A DNA stretch of 64,000 bases. Origin: Melitaea cinxia. Lineage: Eukaryota > Arthropoda > Insecta > Lepidoptera > Nymphalidae. Both the position numbers and the translations under genes were made by a program. Location of the stretch: contig NC_059421.1 in assembly GCF_905220565.1 (NCBI RefSeq), positions 9,321,501-9,385,500 of the forward strand, written 5' to 3'. Below the pieces are notes generated by a model. It was not told where the DNA came from. It did not search any database and saw only the letters and a program-made list of their open reading frames with translations. This document shows positions 46,796 to 56,349 of the stretch, one piece after another. Every line of letters starts with the position of its first letter. The stretch's first letter is position 1.

Positions 46796-47635
46796 TTGGT
46801 TCGGATTATTTTTTGGCAGAACTAGGTTAGTTGCATTTTTATTCGCTAGATAGTTGAGGATCCCCGGCTTGATTATGTTTTCAGAACAACTAGTTGTGTT
46901 CTGTGAGGTGCTTGATGCATGTTTGTTTTTCTTTTTTGGTTGAGTTCTAGGTGATGATTCATTGTGGTTATATGCTTCTTGAGGCGATGTCGGGAGGGAT
47001 CGTTTGCTGTTTCCTGAAGTATTATTGCTTTCTTCTTTTCTTATTATAACTAATTTATCATATTTTAATATAGCTTTGTGACCCTTCTCTCTTTCTATTT
47101 TTACCTGTTCTTGAAGCATTCTCCTTTTCTCTAAAATATGTTTTGGGTAATCTTCTTTAATATAGTAGTTAGTATCCTTTAATAACTTCTTTTGTTTGAA
47201 AATTTCCACTTTCTTACCAACCGTGGTCAGTGTCATCACAATGGGCCTTGGTTTTTCTGTATTTCTCCCTATTTTTCTGATTTCTTGAATTTCTTTATGA
47301 TCTACTTTAATTCCAAGATATTTTGATATGAAATTAATAATTACCATTTCTAAATCCGAGTAGGAGTAGTGTGAGTTTTGTTCTTCAATACCAAAAAATA
47401 CAATGTTTCTGTTTCTTGCTTGTTTCTCCAATCTATTTAGTATTTGTTCTTGTCTTTCCAATTGATCTTCTAGGGTTTTATATTTTTGTTCGAGGTGATT
47501 TAGTTTATCGTCTAAAATCAAATTCACATTTTCCGTAACTTTTTTTGCAACTTCGTTACCGGTTTCCTTTATTGCGATTTTTTGGTCTTCGAGATCTTTT
47601 TGAATTAAGTGAAGGGTTGTCATTATTTCCTCCAT
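46793..47635 (-). CDS. LINE ORF1: L1-like RNA-binding protein (coiled coil, RRM, C-terminal domain)
   Basis: This 280-residue protein starts at an ATG (47635). Residues about 1-75 form a charged heptad-like coiled coil, which in L1-type ORF1 proteins drives trimerisation. RNRNIVFFGIEE at about 77 begins an RRM-like domain, and IKEDYPKHILEKRRML fits the C-terminal RNA-binding domain of the same family. The tail is Ser/Asn/Lys-rich and disordered. Such proteins coat LINE RNA and act as nucleic acid chaperones in the cytoplasmic RNP. ORF1 ends in TAG and continues in frame with ORF2. The combination with an RTE-like ORF2 is noteworthy. Confidence 0.82.
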   Translation of the reverse strand: MEEIMTTLHLIQKDLEDQKIAIKETGNEVAKKVTENVNLILDDKLNHLEQKYKTLEDQLERQEQILNRLEKQARNRNIVFFGIEEQNSHYSYSDLEMVIINFISKYLGIKVDHKEIQEIRKIGRNTEKPRPIVMTLTTVGKKVEIFKQKKLLKDTNYYIKEDYPKHILEKRRMLQEQVKIEREKGHKAILKYDKLVIIRKEESNNTSGNSKRSLPTSPQEAYNHNESSPRTQPKKKNKHASSTSQNTTSCSENIIKPGILNYLANKNATNLVLPKNNPNQ

Positions 47636-47650
47636 TGTTACTCCGACTTT

Positions 47651-50589
47651 TTATCTCCCAAACACCTAGGAAGTATCTTAAGCTTCACTAAGACTTAAAA
47701 GCCTACTTTACGCAATATGTGATATATCTTAATAACGTGTAACAACAAAGAGGGAAACTTAATATTGTAATTATTCTTAATCTTATTTTTGTTACTTGCG
47801 CTGCCCTCTGTTGGTCTAACCAGGTACTGGAAGTTGTTTGATATGTGACAAGCTTTATAGTTTTAAATATTTTTTCTAGATGGCGCTTATTTTATTGATG
47901 AAACTAAAATTATGCATCAGATATTATTATTTTCTATAAGTTTTGTATTTTAATAATGGAAATTTTTTATTTTGCACATTATTTATCATATTTTTTATTA
48001 TATTTTTTTAATTTATTATATTTTATATTTTTTAATTTAATGTATGAAATGTTGCTAAATAGTTCAGTTTTGAGGTATTTTTCACCTAATATTATGCACG
48101 TATTACAATTTGTTATTCACTGTTTTCACAATGCTTTTTGATAGTCTCTTGCTTATAGTTCCACAACACTTATTTTAAATGTTAATCACTGGTTTGTATT
48201 TATTTTACACTAAATACGAAGACACAAGTATAAAATCGTTTAATATTGACCAAAATGTCCAAAATGTCCGCTTCAAACTATTCAAACTATTAACATGTCA
48301 AAGTCCTTTCACTATCGATGTCACTTATTTATGATGTAATTACAGGCAGAATGGCAACACTGGTCGCGGCCACGTAATACGCAGTACGCCGGTTTATAAA
48401 TCGCGAAAAAAAGTAATTTCAACGAAATTTTCCTAGGTTTGCATTTAAAAACGTGTATAAGGTTAAAATAAACCAGTGAAAATGTTTGTGTTGAAAACAA
48501 TAGTGGAAATAAACAACAATTGAACTCTAAATGTGACGACGATTAAGAGCCGATTTCAATGGTGAAACAGGAAATAAAAGTACATTTTAACAGCATAAAC
48601 TGTAACATTCATCAAAACAAAGACAATTAACTCATTTAAAACTTGATTTCAGTGCAACAAAATAGTATTTTATCTAAAAACTTTGTTAAAAATTCAAAAA
48701 TGCAGTGTAACGGTCAGATGTTCTAGCACGTACGTAAACTTTGTACAGGGTCAACTTGACTTTAGATCAGACATGCAAGGTCAAATTAGTGGTTATAATA
48801 CCGTACTGGAAATGGAAAAGTGAAATATCGAAGAATAACTGTAATTTTAAATATAATACGTAATTAATATTACTTCACGTTTTTTGTTATTAAATTTCAT
48901 AACATTCTTTAAATGTTAAATGAACGAATCTATTTCATTAAACCAGGTTCTAAGTTGTTTTAAAATGACGTAAGAATCGTGAGAATATTTATTTTTATGA
49001 AAATTATTACAATCAAACAACGTTGGACTACGTTACATATTTTGCACAGATAAGTAACTTTGTCCAACTTAAATCATTATAAATTTAGTCATATCTTGTG
49101 TCAAATACAGCGCCACTATCCTACACATCATTTATATAATCTTCAATATGCTTTAGGTACAAACGACTCTGCTATAAATTGTGCAACAAATAAACAATAT
49201 TGTTTTTAAAACACACAAAAGAAACAAAAAGCAATCTATTTCAATCAACACTTGATAAATTAGAAGGGATGTCAAGTAGCATCTCAATCTTGGGTGGCGA
49301 GATAAGAGAAATAACACAGACGAACATACAAGTGACGTTTTATCTCTGAAAAGGGTCAAGAGGTTAACTGTGACCGATTGACATTCAGAATTAGGGTGGC
49401 GTCCTGTGAAGATTTTTACTGAATTGATTTTGATGAGACTTTGTTTGATAGATAGTTTTGATTTTGGGAGAAATTTTAATAATTTAATAAATCTAAAAAA
49501 GTATTTGTTTTGGCTTTTTTTGGCTCGTGAAAAGGTAAAAGACATGCAAAACGCGTCGCGTACGCGTTATGAGCTGTATTGTATCCTTTTCTCATTCTAT
49601 CCGTTACATTTATGTGTTTGTGTTTCATCGAGTTTCAAATCACAACATTTATAAAGAAATTAACTTCAATATTGTAACTTAAAAATAGTATTAATTATAG
49701 TAAGTAAACTTCCAGCGTTTACACCATAAACTATTATCTCCAACTATATTTGTCGAATCCCGAATTAATACAGGAATTAGCGCAAATGAATGATAGCTAA
49801 GTCCCGCGTTCCGGGATCCGCGGGATTCGTCCGAGATATAAATGGAGCATATCCATTTAATCTATTTGTACTATTATTCTTATTAATTCCGGTTTATTTG
49901 TTAATGATAATAGTATTTTTGTATAATGTTACATGAGTATGGGTTTTCTTTCGCAAATATTGGTATATTTTATTTGAATGAAATCTTACGCAAAATCTGT
50001 TGAATTTTTTTTTTCATGTTTCTGTTCTACACTAATTTAAGTGTTAAGTATTATTATAATTTGAAAAAATATATGCATTTACGTCATATGCTATATAAAA
50101 TCAAAAATGAGGAAATATCTAATCAGACAAAACACGATTTATTTTTGCGTTACCCATCCCACACATTAGGGAATTCCAAACAATTTTTAATATCATATCA
50201 AAAATCGACTGCTCCAGCGGGGATGGCTTTTAGCCAGTTAAGCTATGGAACGATGTACCCACTAGATCGAAATTTTTGATATGATGATTTTATATTCGGT
50301 TCTAAGCGACCGTGGCGCCGTCTATAGTGAGTTCTTTATAGAAATCGTAACTATTCAAAGTTTCATATTACAATGAAAATCTTTTAACAGGAGACGACGC
50401 CATTCTATTTTTAATTCGTACGGTTTATTTTTGTGTTAAACAATTTTAACAACACAAATAAAAGTGAAGCAAAAACTTTGTACCCCTTTTTACGAAAATT
50501 GTGCGGACGAAACTATGAATAGTTAATATAGAGAAGGAGTGCAGACTGCTAATATTTTTTTTTAATTGTGGAAATTAAACAATAAAAAA
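47651..50589. other. AT-rich region upstream of the LINE, no supported gene
   Basis: Part may be LINE 5' UTR. A short GC-rich block at 49800-49830 (CCCGCGTTCCGGGATCCGCGGG) contains small inverted repeats and is followed by GATATAAATGG. The open frames at 49153-49545 and 49406-49654 are antisense to each other and unremarkable. Confidence 0.4.
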
Positions 50590-50713
50590 GAAAACATTAC
50601 ACACTACCATGTATTTGACACACACACGCATATCCTCTTTTGTTTATTCTTCAATCTTATAATTTTAATTAACTATGGTCGAAATTCGACCATCGGGCGA
50701 CCACTAGTATAAA
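50590..50713 (-). repeat. Interspersed repeat family F
   Basis: The minus strand reads ACTAGTGGTCGCCCGATGG, TCGAAATTTCGACCATAG-like sequence and CATGGTAGTGTGTAATG, matching 17411-17577 with an internal deletion. Confidence 0.65.
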
Positions 50714-51295
50714 TAAATAATAAAAAAAAAAACAAAACAAAAATGTTAGTTAAAAACAATTACTATATCAAAATCAATGCTGAAAACATTCATACACTAT
50801 GACAATTTTGCTCTGATCGACCTAAACTACCGTTTACAATAACTTATTTTTATCCCAACTATACGTAATTACAATTCAACTGTAATAATTCAAGTACTAA
50901 AGCAACATACTGTAATAATAACACAACAACATATGCATCACCATTGTAACAAAACATAAAAATTAAAATCAAATATTTCAACGTTCATAAAATATTTAAA
51001 AGTAGAAGGGGTTCGAGTTAAAAAAAAAAAGTTACAAAAGAATTAAAAGCCTTTGTTTTATGCCCTAGAAGTATTGGTAATATTTTTAAAAGGGTCGATT
51101 TTGAGATCGACCACTCGTTACTAATTGTTTGGTGTTTTATTGTATTTTAAAGAGTTCGTGACTTTATAATTAAGGGTATTGAAAATATGTTTACTGAACG
51201 CTTTGAAAGCAATTCTTTAATTTATTATTTCATAACAAGAGAGATTGATTAACATTGAATTACTATTTAAAACTAAAAATACCTAGTGGTTTCAC

Positions 51296-51345
51296 TGAGG
51301 AAATTTTCAGCTGTACCCTACCCCAGTTAACTAATAGTACCAGTG
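51296..51345 (+). repeat. Family B 3' fragment
   Basis: GAGGAAATTTTCAGCTGTACCC and CCCAGTTAACTAA match the family B 3' end. It lies 30 bp outside the DIRS element. Confidence 0.55.
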
Positions 51346-51392
51346 CGTTAATACGTCAAATAGTAGAAATATGATTATTAAGCCTTGAACCG

Positions 51393-51553
51393 TTATTTGA
51401 AGCCTTTTTATTTGAGAGAGACGAACTTGACTTCCGGTAGCGTGTCGGTAAATTTCTTCCTTTTTGACTGGTGGGTCATGTGACTTCCTTTTAAAAGTAC
51501 CTCCCACCACGTTGAAGTTTCCTTTTTACCTGAAAGAATCTTGTGGCTCATTG
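51393..51553 (+). repeat. DIRS left inverted terminal repeat
   Basis: 161 bases from TTATTTGAAGCC to TGTGGCTCATTG, the exact complement of 56144-56304 on base-by-base reading. The outer 18 bases (51375-51392) are specific to the left end. Confidence 0.92.
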
Positions 51554-51980
51554 GCGTCTTGCCTTCGGTAGCGTTCGGACACAATTTGGTAAGTCAGTAA
51601 AACTTTTATATAACTATTATAAATTATAAATTATAAATATTATAAATAAAAATTATATTTATTCCTATTATTACTACAATGTCATTATGTCATGTTGATA
51701 TTATATTATAGTGAGGGTAATACTTATGTTTATTTGTGAAGTGACTTTAACTTCACACTGAATCCGTTTTATTAGGTTGATGAAAGAAGATTTTTGCATT
51801 ACGTTGTACTACCCTCTGGTTTTTTCAGACATTGTGGAATATCGAAGATAATAATTAAACATAGTGATTGTAAGAATATTTATGAACAATTAGTGTGACG
51901 TGTTGTTTTTGAATATTTGGTATTAAGAAACTTTATAGGCAATTATAAAAACGTTTTCAGTGTTTTCATTATTATTCAAT

Positions 51981-53315
51981 ATGGAAAATGAGGAGCATAA
52001 TTCATTGGTCTTGTCTGAGGAATCATCTTCTGAGTCGGATTCCTCTGTGGAAGCACAACCAAGTACATCGAAGATTGCTCAAAGCAACAACATTAATAAG
52101 AGGAAGAAGACAATGTATAAATCCAGAAAGGCGAGTGAAAAGAAAAGGCGGTTAATGGAGAAAACTGTTAAGGATTTAGCTGATCAAGTAAGTCACATTA
52201 AAAATTTTATCACTAGTAGCGTTGCTTTTCAACCTGCTTATCAATCAAGTCCTTACTCACATGAGCAAGCTTTGCTATCAGAGAATATTTCTGAGATTAG
52301 TGCAGATGTTAGTAGAGAATTATATGGTAATGAAGTTGATGTAGCGCAAACATCCAACAGTTTTGATATCGCGTTAAATACAGTTCTTAAAGAGCCCTCA
52401 TTACCCAAGACTTTTTCTAATCATATTGACATTTTGAATAATATACAGTACTTTAATACTGACGATTGGAATAATGTAAGATTTGCAGAGGTACAGAAAC
52501 AGTACTGCTCAGTGCCCGGGTTTATTCCATTAGAAACCAATGACGAATTAAAACCTTATGATAAATACGTTCACTTAGCATCTATTGAACGTGGTTTTGC
52601 TGCTATTACTCATGCTCTTATTATGCAAAATGAAGCGTTACAACAAGGGTTTAAATCACTTGTAGATTGGTCAAATTCTGTTCAAAATAATATTACGTCA
52701 GTTTCATTACAAGAGAAATTAAACGAAATTTTTATAAAGGGTAGCCTACAAAAGATATCGAGTGATGTTTTACAATTAACTTGTGGTCATAGAGCAAATT
52801 TGATACAGCAGAGGCGTGAAAATATATTGCGTTCAGTAAAAGATGCATTTTTAAAGACTGCCTTGAATAAGATTCCTCCCACTCAGGATTCACTTTTTCA
52901 AAAAGAAACTTTTACTGCTGCTATTGAAAAGGCTGGAGGTATTACCAAAGCTTTTTGGCCTTCACAAAGGTCTTCATATAAGAGGGCTGCTGCGCAAGCT
53001 CAGCCATTACGACAGCAAACTCAGGCTCTGCCTAGTTATACGAGGGATTATTATGGCCCTCAACGATTTAACTATCCAGCAAATAGCAATATAAATGATT
53101 ATTCAAATCGATTCCCAGCTCAGGCTTACATTAATGACAATTTTCAAATGCAAACTCGAGATCCATCTCGTTTTGTTCAAAGGCATCAACAGCCACAAGT
53201 TAGATCCTCGCATTTGAGATCTAATCAACAATTTCAAAGCCATCAACCCTTTCCAAAAGGGGCAAGGACTAGGTTCAATAGTCAGGCACGAACTCAGGGT
53301 AAACAAAGATTATGA
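51981..53315 (+). CDS. gag: DIRS element Gag-like protein
   Basis: This 444-residue protein is the first frame of the DIRS element and by position and composition is its Gag. The N-terminus is Ser/Glu-rich, followed by a basic NKRKKTMYKSRK stretch and a short charged helix. The middle is globular, and the C-terminal third (from about residue 330) is rich in Gln, Arg, Asn and aromatic residues, as in DIRS Gags that lack zinc knuckles. The start is taken as ATG at 51981; the in-frame GTG at 51960 is less likely. It overlaps the RT frame by 98 nt (53218-53315). Nothing is broken. Confidence 0.8.
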   Translation: MENEEHNSLVLSEESSSESDSSVEAQPSTSKIAQSNNINKRKKTMYKSRKASEKKRRLMEKTVKDLADQVSHIKNFITSSVAFQPAYQSSPYSHEQALLSENISEISADVSRELYGNEVDVAQTSNSFDIALNTVLKEPSLPKTFSNHIDILNNIQYFNTDDWNNVRFAEVQKQYCSVPGFIPLETNDELKPYDKYVHLASIERGFAAITHALIMQNEALQQGFKSLVDWSNSVQNNITSVSLQEKLNEIFIKGSLQKISSDVLQLTCGHRANLIQQRRENILRSVKDAFLKTALNKIPPTQDSLFQKETFTAAIEKAGGITKAFWPSQRSSYKRAAAQAQPLRQQTQALPSYTRDYYGPQRFNYPANSNINDYSNRFPAQAYINDNFQMQTRDPSRFVQRHQQPQVRSSHLRSNQQFQSHQPFPKGARTRFNSQARTQGKQRL

Positions 53316-54897
53316 CTCGAAAACTTTCCATGCTGGTCAGCTAGAGTATTTTATCCAAAGATGGATAGACTCAAAAGCTCCCTTAATTGTCGTGAATATA
53401 ATAAGAAACTTTCGGATACCATTTGTAAAGAAACCACCATTACATACTCCAAATTTAAAAAAGAACATTTACAAGACACCAAGTTCCGAACAAATGGACT
53501 ATGTCATAGCTCAACTTCTGCAAATGAGAGTATTAGAGCGGGCTCCTCTCAGTCCAAGTTTTGTTTCTCCAATGTTCGCAATACAAAAGAGCGACGGTAC
53601 ATCGCGTCCAATTTTCAATTTAAAAAATCTGAACAAGTACATTCAGATATCCAAATTTCATCTAATCAATGTACAAAGAGTGCCGAATTTTTTACAACTA
53701 AACGATTACATGATCACAATAGATTTACTAAATGCATACTTCCATTTGCCAGTAAACAAATCGCACAGACGTTATCTACGTGTTATATACAAAAACCAGT
53801 TGATGCAGTTGACATGTTTGCCTTTCGGTCTTGCTTGCGCTCCAAAAATTTTTGCTTGCTTAACAAACTGGATCGCCCAATATTTGAGAACAATAGGTCT
53901 ACGAATTCTTGTATATCTAGACGATTTTTTATTAGTCCATCAAAACCCTCAAACGCTTTATTTACAAGGCCAAAAAGTCATTCTGTTCTTAGAGAGACTA
54001 GGATGGAAAATAAATTACAAAAAATCGATCCTTATCCCACAAAAAAGCATTCAATACTTGGGAATTATTTGGAATCCCCACGAGAACCAGAAATATCTGC
54101 CGGTACAGAAATGCAAGCAGTTATTGAAAAAACTCCACAAATTGCAAAAACGTCAAAAGGCAACATTAAACGAAATGCAAAGCTTGATCGGGTCCTTGAA
54201 TTTTGCCAGTTTCCCGGTTCCCAGAGGTCGTCTGAATCATCGAATGCTTTTAAGGCATTGCAATGTGTTACGGCGGCTAAATCCCCGTTATTGTTATCCA
54301 ATCCCTCCAGATGGAATACGAGAATTGGATTGGTGGATTGTGAATTTAACAAACCGTTCTCCGATACTTTACCCACGAGTAACGAATTATCTCGTAACCG
54401 ATGCATCAGAGATGGGATGGGGAGCAAAATTGAATCATGTAAGCCTTTGCGGTCAATGGTCTTTAGAAGAAGCAGCTTACCACTCCAACAAGAGGGAGAT
54501 GTTAGCAATTTGGTGCGTCTTAAAAGATCACGCTCCTGTCCTAAGGAATTCGACTCTTTTAGTTCAGAGCGACAACAAAACGGTCATAGCCTATTTAAGG
54601 AACGAGGGCGGAACGAAATCAGATGCTTTAATGAATCTTTGTCGAAAAATATTCAGAATTTTAGATTGCGCGAAGATACACATAGAGTGTCACTACATCC
54701 CAGGTCGTTACAACAGCGAAGCAGATCACCTCTCGCGCAGTCTAGCGCGTCCCGAGTGGCATCTCCTGCCAGAAATAACCGAGAAAATTTTTGCTTTATG
54801 GGGAATACCGACAATAGATTTATTTGCTTCAGCCCGGGCTCACGTGCTCACGATGACTCTAGAAGTTTGGAGATGTGGGGGTGGTCTGATAGCCTAA
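53218..54897 (+). CDS. DIRS element reverse transcriptase / RNase H
   Basis: The frame, +1 relative to gag, is open from just after a TGA at 53215-53217. It has a conserved DIRS-type N-terminus (GQLEYFIQRW, FRIPFVKKPP), an RT palm with YLDD at codons 53914-53925, and an RNase H with VTDASEMGWG, a conserved Glu (SNKREMLA), Asp (VQSDNKT) and a C-terminal Asp (SEADHLSR). It ends after IDLFASARAH. The first ATG is at EQMDYV, inside the conserved region, so it is probably expressed by frameshifting from gag or another non-ATG route. DIRS1-type elements usually carry a Dam-like methyltransferase region after RNase H; here the frame stops almost at once. It overlaps the recombinase start by 25 nt. 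Confidence 0.9.
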   Translation, partial: DLINNFKAINPFQKGQGLGSIVRHELRVNKDYDSKTFHAGQLEYFIQRWIDSKAPLIVVNIIRNFRIPFVKKPPLHTPNLKKNIYKTPSSEQMDYVIAQLLQMRVLERAPLSPSFVSPMFAIQKSDGTSRPIFNLKNLNKYIQISKFHLINVQRVPNFLQLNDYMITIDLLNAYFHLPVNKSHRRYLRVIYKNQLMQLTCLPFGLACAPKIFACLTNWIAQYLRTIGLRILVYLDDFLLVHQNPQTLYLQGQKVILFLERLGWKINYKKSILIPQKSIQYLGIIWNPHENQKYLPVQKCKQLLKKLHKLQKRQKATLNEMQSLIGSLNFASFPVPRGRLNHRMLLRHCNVLRRLNPRYCYPIPPDGIRELDWWIVNLTNRSPILYPRVTNYLVTDASEMGWGAKLNHVSLCGQWSLEEAAYHSNKREMLAIWCVLKDHAPVLRNSTLLVQSDNKTVIAYLRNEGGTKSDALMNLCRKIFRILDCAKIHIECHYIPGRYNSEADHLSRSLARPEWHLLPEITEKIFALWGIPTIDLFASARAHVLTMTLEVWRCGGGLIA

Positions 54898-55859
54898 AAG
54901 ATTGGTCTAAGGAACAAAGATTGTTCTTACAAAAAGCCTGGCGTAGTTCCACTTTGAGGACGTATAAAAATGCATGGCAGAAATGGTCAAATTGGGCTAA
55001 CAAAAATTCAGTAACTGTTTCTAAACCTTCCGGTTCTGACTTAGCAAAGTTTTTGATTGACTTGCATCAAATACAAGGCCTTGCATATAATACAATTTTA
55101 GTTTACAAATCCGCGGTCGCTACATTGTGTGATCCAAATTGTCATGACAGATTAAGCTCGCATTTGTTAGTACATCAAGCGTTAAAATCAATTAAATTAA
55201 ACACTTGTAATAACCGGCCTAAGACAACACCAATTTGGGATGTCGATGATTTAATAAAATGGTTGAAAGAAAATGTTCCTGATAGTAATAGTTTTTATGA
55301 ATGTTCTGCTAGAGCGGCTTTATTGCTTTTGCTATATTCAGGTCGCCGAGTCCATGATACCTTATTGACAATTGAAAAAGAAGGTTGTTTAATAAATGAG
55401 GGATATATAATATTGTGGCCAAGGTTTGGTTCGAAAACAGACTCGGTACGAAATTGGCAATCTGGATGGCGCATTTTAGAAAATAAAGAATGTAATACTT
55501 TAGATGCTGTGTATTGGATAAAACGTATGATTGAATTATCACACGATAGACGTTCAAAGTATGGCCTGAATAATTTATTTATTACAACATGTGGTTTACC
55601 AAGACCTGCCTCTCGAACATACATAGCTGGTTGGGTTAAAAGAATTTTCATTCAAGCGGGTATTAATGCTAGTCCTGGAAGTATACGGTCAGCAGTTAAC
55701 TCAAAGAACTTTATACAAAATTGTCCAATTGATGAAATTTTATCTAAAGGAAATTGGCGTTCAGAACGTACTTTTATGAAATATTATTGTCGTGAGGTCA
55801 GATCGAAGCAAACAGGTCAATCTATGTCACAATATTTTGAACCAGTGAATGAGAACTAA
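54873..55859 (+). CDS. DIRS element tyrosine recombinase
   Basis: This 328-residue enzyme would insert the circular element DNA into chromosomes, replacing integrase. An N-terminal SAM-like DNA-binding half (SSTLRTYKNAWQKWSNWA) is followed by the catalytic half: Arg 158 in YSGRR, Arg 272 in GSIRSA, Trp in KGNWRS and a tyrosine in FMKYY (304 or 305). In the H-x-x-R box the usual His is replaced: the sequence reads PGSIR. The start is the ATG at 54873; the frame is open upstream, but that part (53361 onward) is a shadow of the RT gene. It ends 487 bp before the element border. Family identity is strong; activity is unproven given the altered box. Confidence 0.9.
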   Translation: MWGWSDSLKDWSKEQRLFLQKAWRSSTLRTYKNAWQKWSNWANKNSVTVSKPSGSDLAKFLIDLHQIQGLAYNTILVYKSAVATLCDPNCHDRLSSHLLVHQALKSIKLNTCNNRPKTTPIWDVDDLIKWLKENVPDSNSFYECSARAALLLLLYSGRRVHDTLLTIEKEGCLINEGYIILWPRFGSKTDSVRNWQSGWRILENKECNTLDAVYWIKRMIELSHDRRSKYGLNNLFITTCGLPRPASRTYIAGWVKRIFIQAGINASPGSIRSAVNSKNFIQNCPIDEILSKGNWRSERTFMKYYCREVRSKQTGQSMSQYFEPVNEN

Positions 55860-55999
55860 TAAATTATTGTACCTGTTGTAATTCTTGAATAATAAAAGTT
55901 GTATTGATTATAAGTTAATGATTAAACGGTTAAATAAATTATATATGTTTACATTAATTTACAGAAGTTTCATTTATACACCTGGAGATAACAAACAGG

Positions 56000-56098
56000 T
56001 CTCAAATAAAAAGGCTTCAAATAACGGTTCAAGGCTTAATAACAGCGTTTTACCTACCAATAAAACGCTTATTAAGCGTTAACCTTATTTGAAGCCTT
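56000..56098 (+). repeat. DIRS internal complementary region (circle-junction copy)
   Basis: 56000-56042 is the exact complement of the left end (51375-51417), and 56040-56098 is the exact complement of the right end (56291-56349). They meet at AAT|AACAGC, the complement of right end joined to left end. In the DIRS1 model this region templates completion of the ends during circle formation. Confidence 0.92.
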
Positions 56099-56143
56099 AT
56101 ACTCTACCACTTCCAGGTGAATATATGACTTTTATTTGAGACT

Positions 56144-56304
56144 CAATGAGCCACAAGATTCTTTCAGGTAAAAAGGAAACTTCAACGTGGTGGGAGGTAC
56201 TTTTAAAAGGAAGTCACATGACCCACCAGTCAAAAAGGAAGAAATTTACCGACACGCTACCGGAAGTCAAGTTCGTCTCTCTCAAATAAAAAGGCTTCAA
56301 ATAA
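56144..56304 (-). repeat. DIRS right inverted terminal repeat
   Basis: 161 bases complementary to 51393-51553. The outer 45 bases (56305-56349) are specific to the right end and hold their own small inverted repeat, AACGCTTAATAAGCGTT. Confidence 0.92.
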
Positions 56305-56349
56305 GGTTAACGCTTAATAAGCGTTTTATTGGTAGGTAAAACGCTGTTA

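Larger units (their letters stand above)
43370..47650 (-). mobile_element. LINE with L1-like ORF1 and RTE-like ORF2, nearly complete
   Basis: On the minus strand ORF1 (46793-47635) and ORF2 (46723-43826) are followed by an AAT-rich 3' region (43676-43810) and, further on, GGAATAAAAGGC plus a TTATTTTT tail near 43375-43415. The simple-repeat 3' end and the ORF2 type fit the RTE group. The L1-like ORF1 is less usual there. The 5' end is not defined: the promoter/5' UTR would lie above 47635. Both frames are unbroken apart from the TAG between them. Confidence 0.75.
51375..56349 (+). mobile_element. Complete DIRS-type tyrosine-recombinase retrotransposon
   Basis: The 4.97-kb element encodes Gag, RT/RNase H and a tyrosine recombinase in overlapping frames, with no integrase or LTRs. 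Its ends are 161-bp inverted repeats (51393-51553 and 56144-56304) plus unique outer extensions. An internal complementary region (56000-56098) equals the complement of the right and left outer ends joined head to tail, as expected for DIRS1-type circular replication. TTA occurs at both borders (51375-51377, 56347-56349) with no longer duplication, consistent with recombinase-mediated circle insertion. All frames are open and the repeats identical, so the insertion looks young. Confidence 0.93.

Noticed and set aside
49153..49654. Overlapping antisense frames of 130 and 82 codons
   Set aside because: No recognisable domain, AT-rich composition and mutual overlap suggest chance.
53361..54870. 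Long open frame continuing upstream of the recombinase, overlapping the RT gene
   Set aside because: This part is antiregister to the RT/RNase H frame, which carries all conserved motifs. Only the region from 54873 on matches a recombinase.
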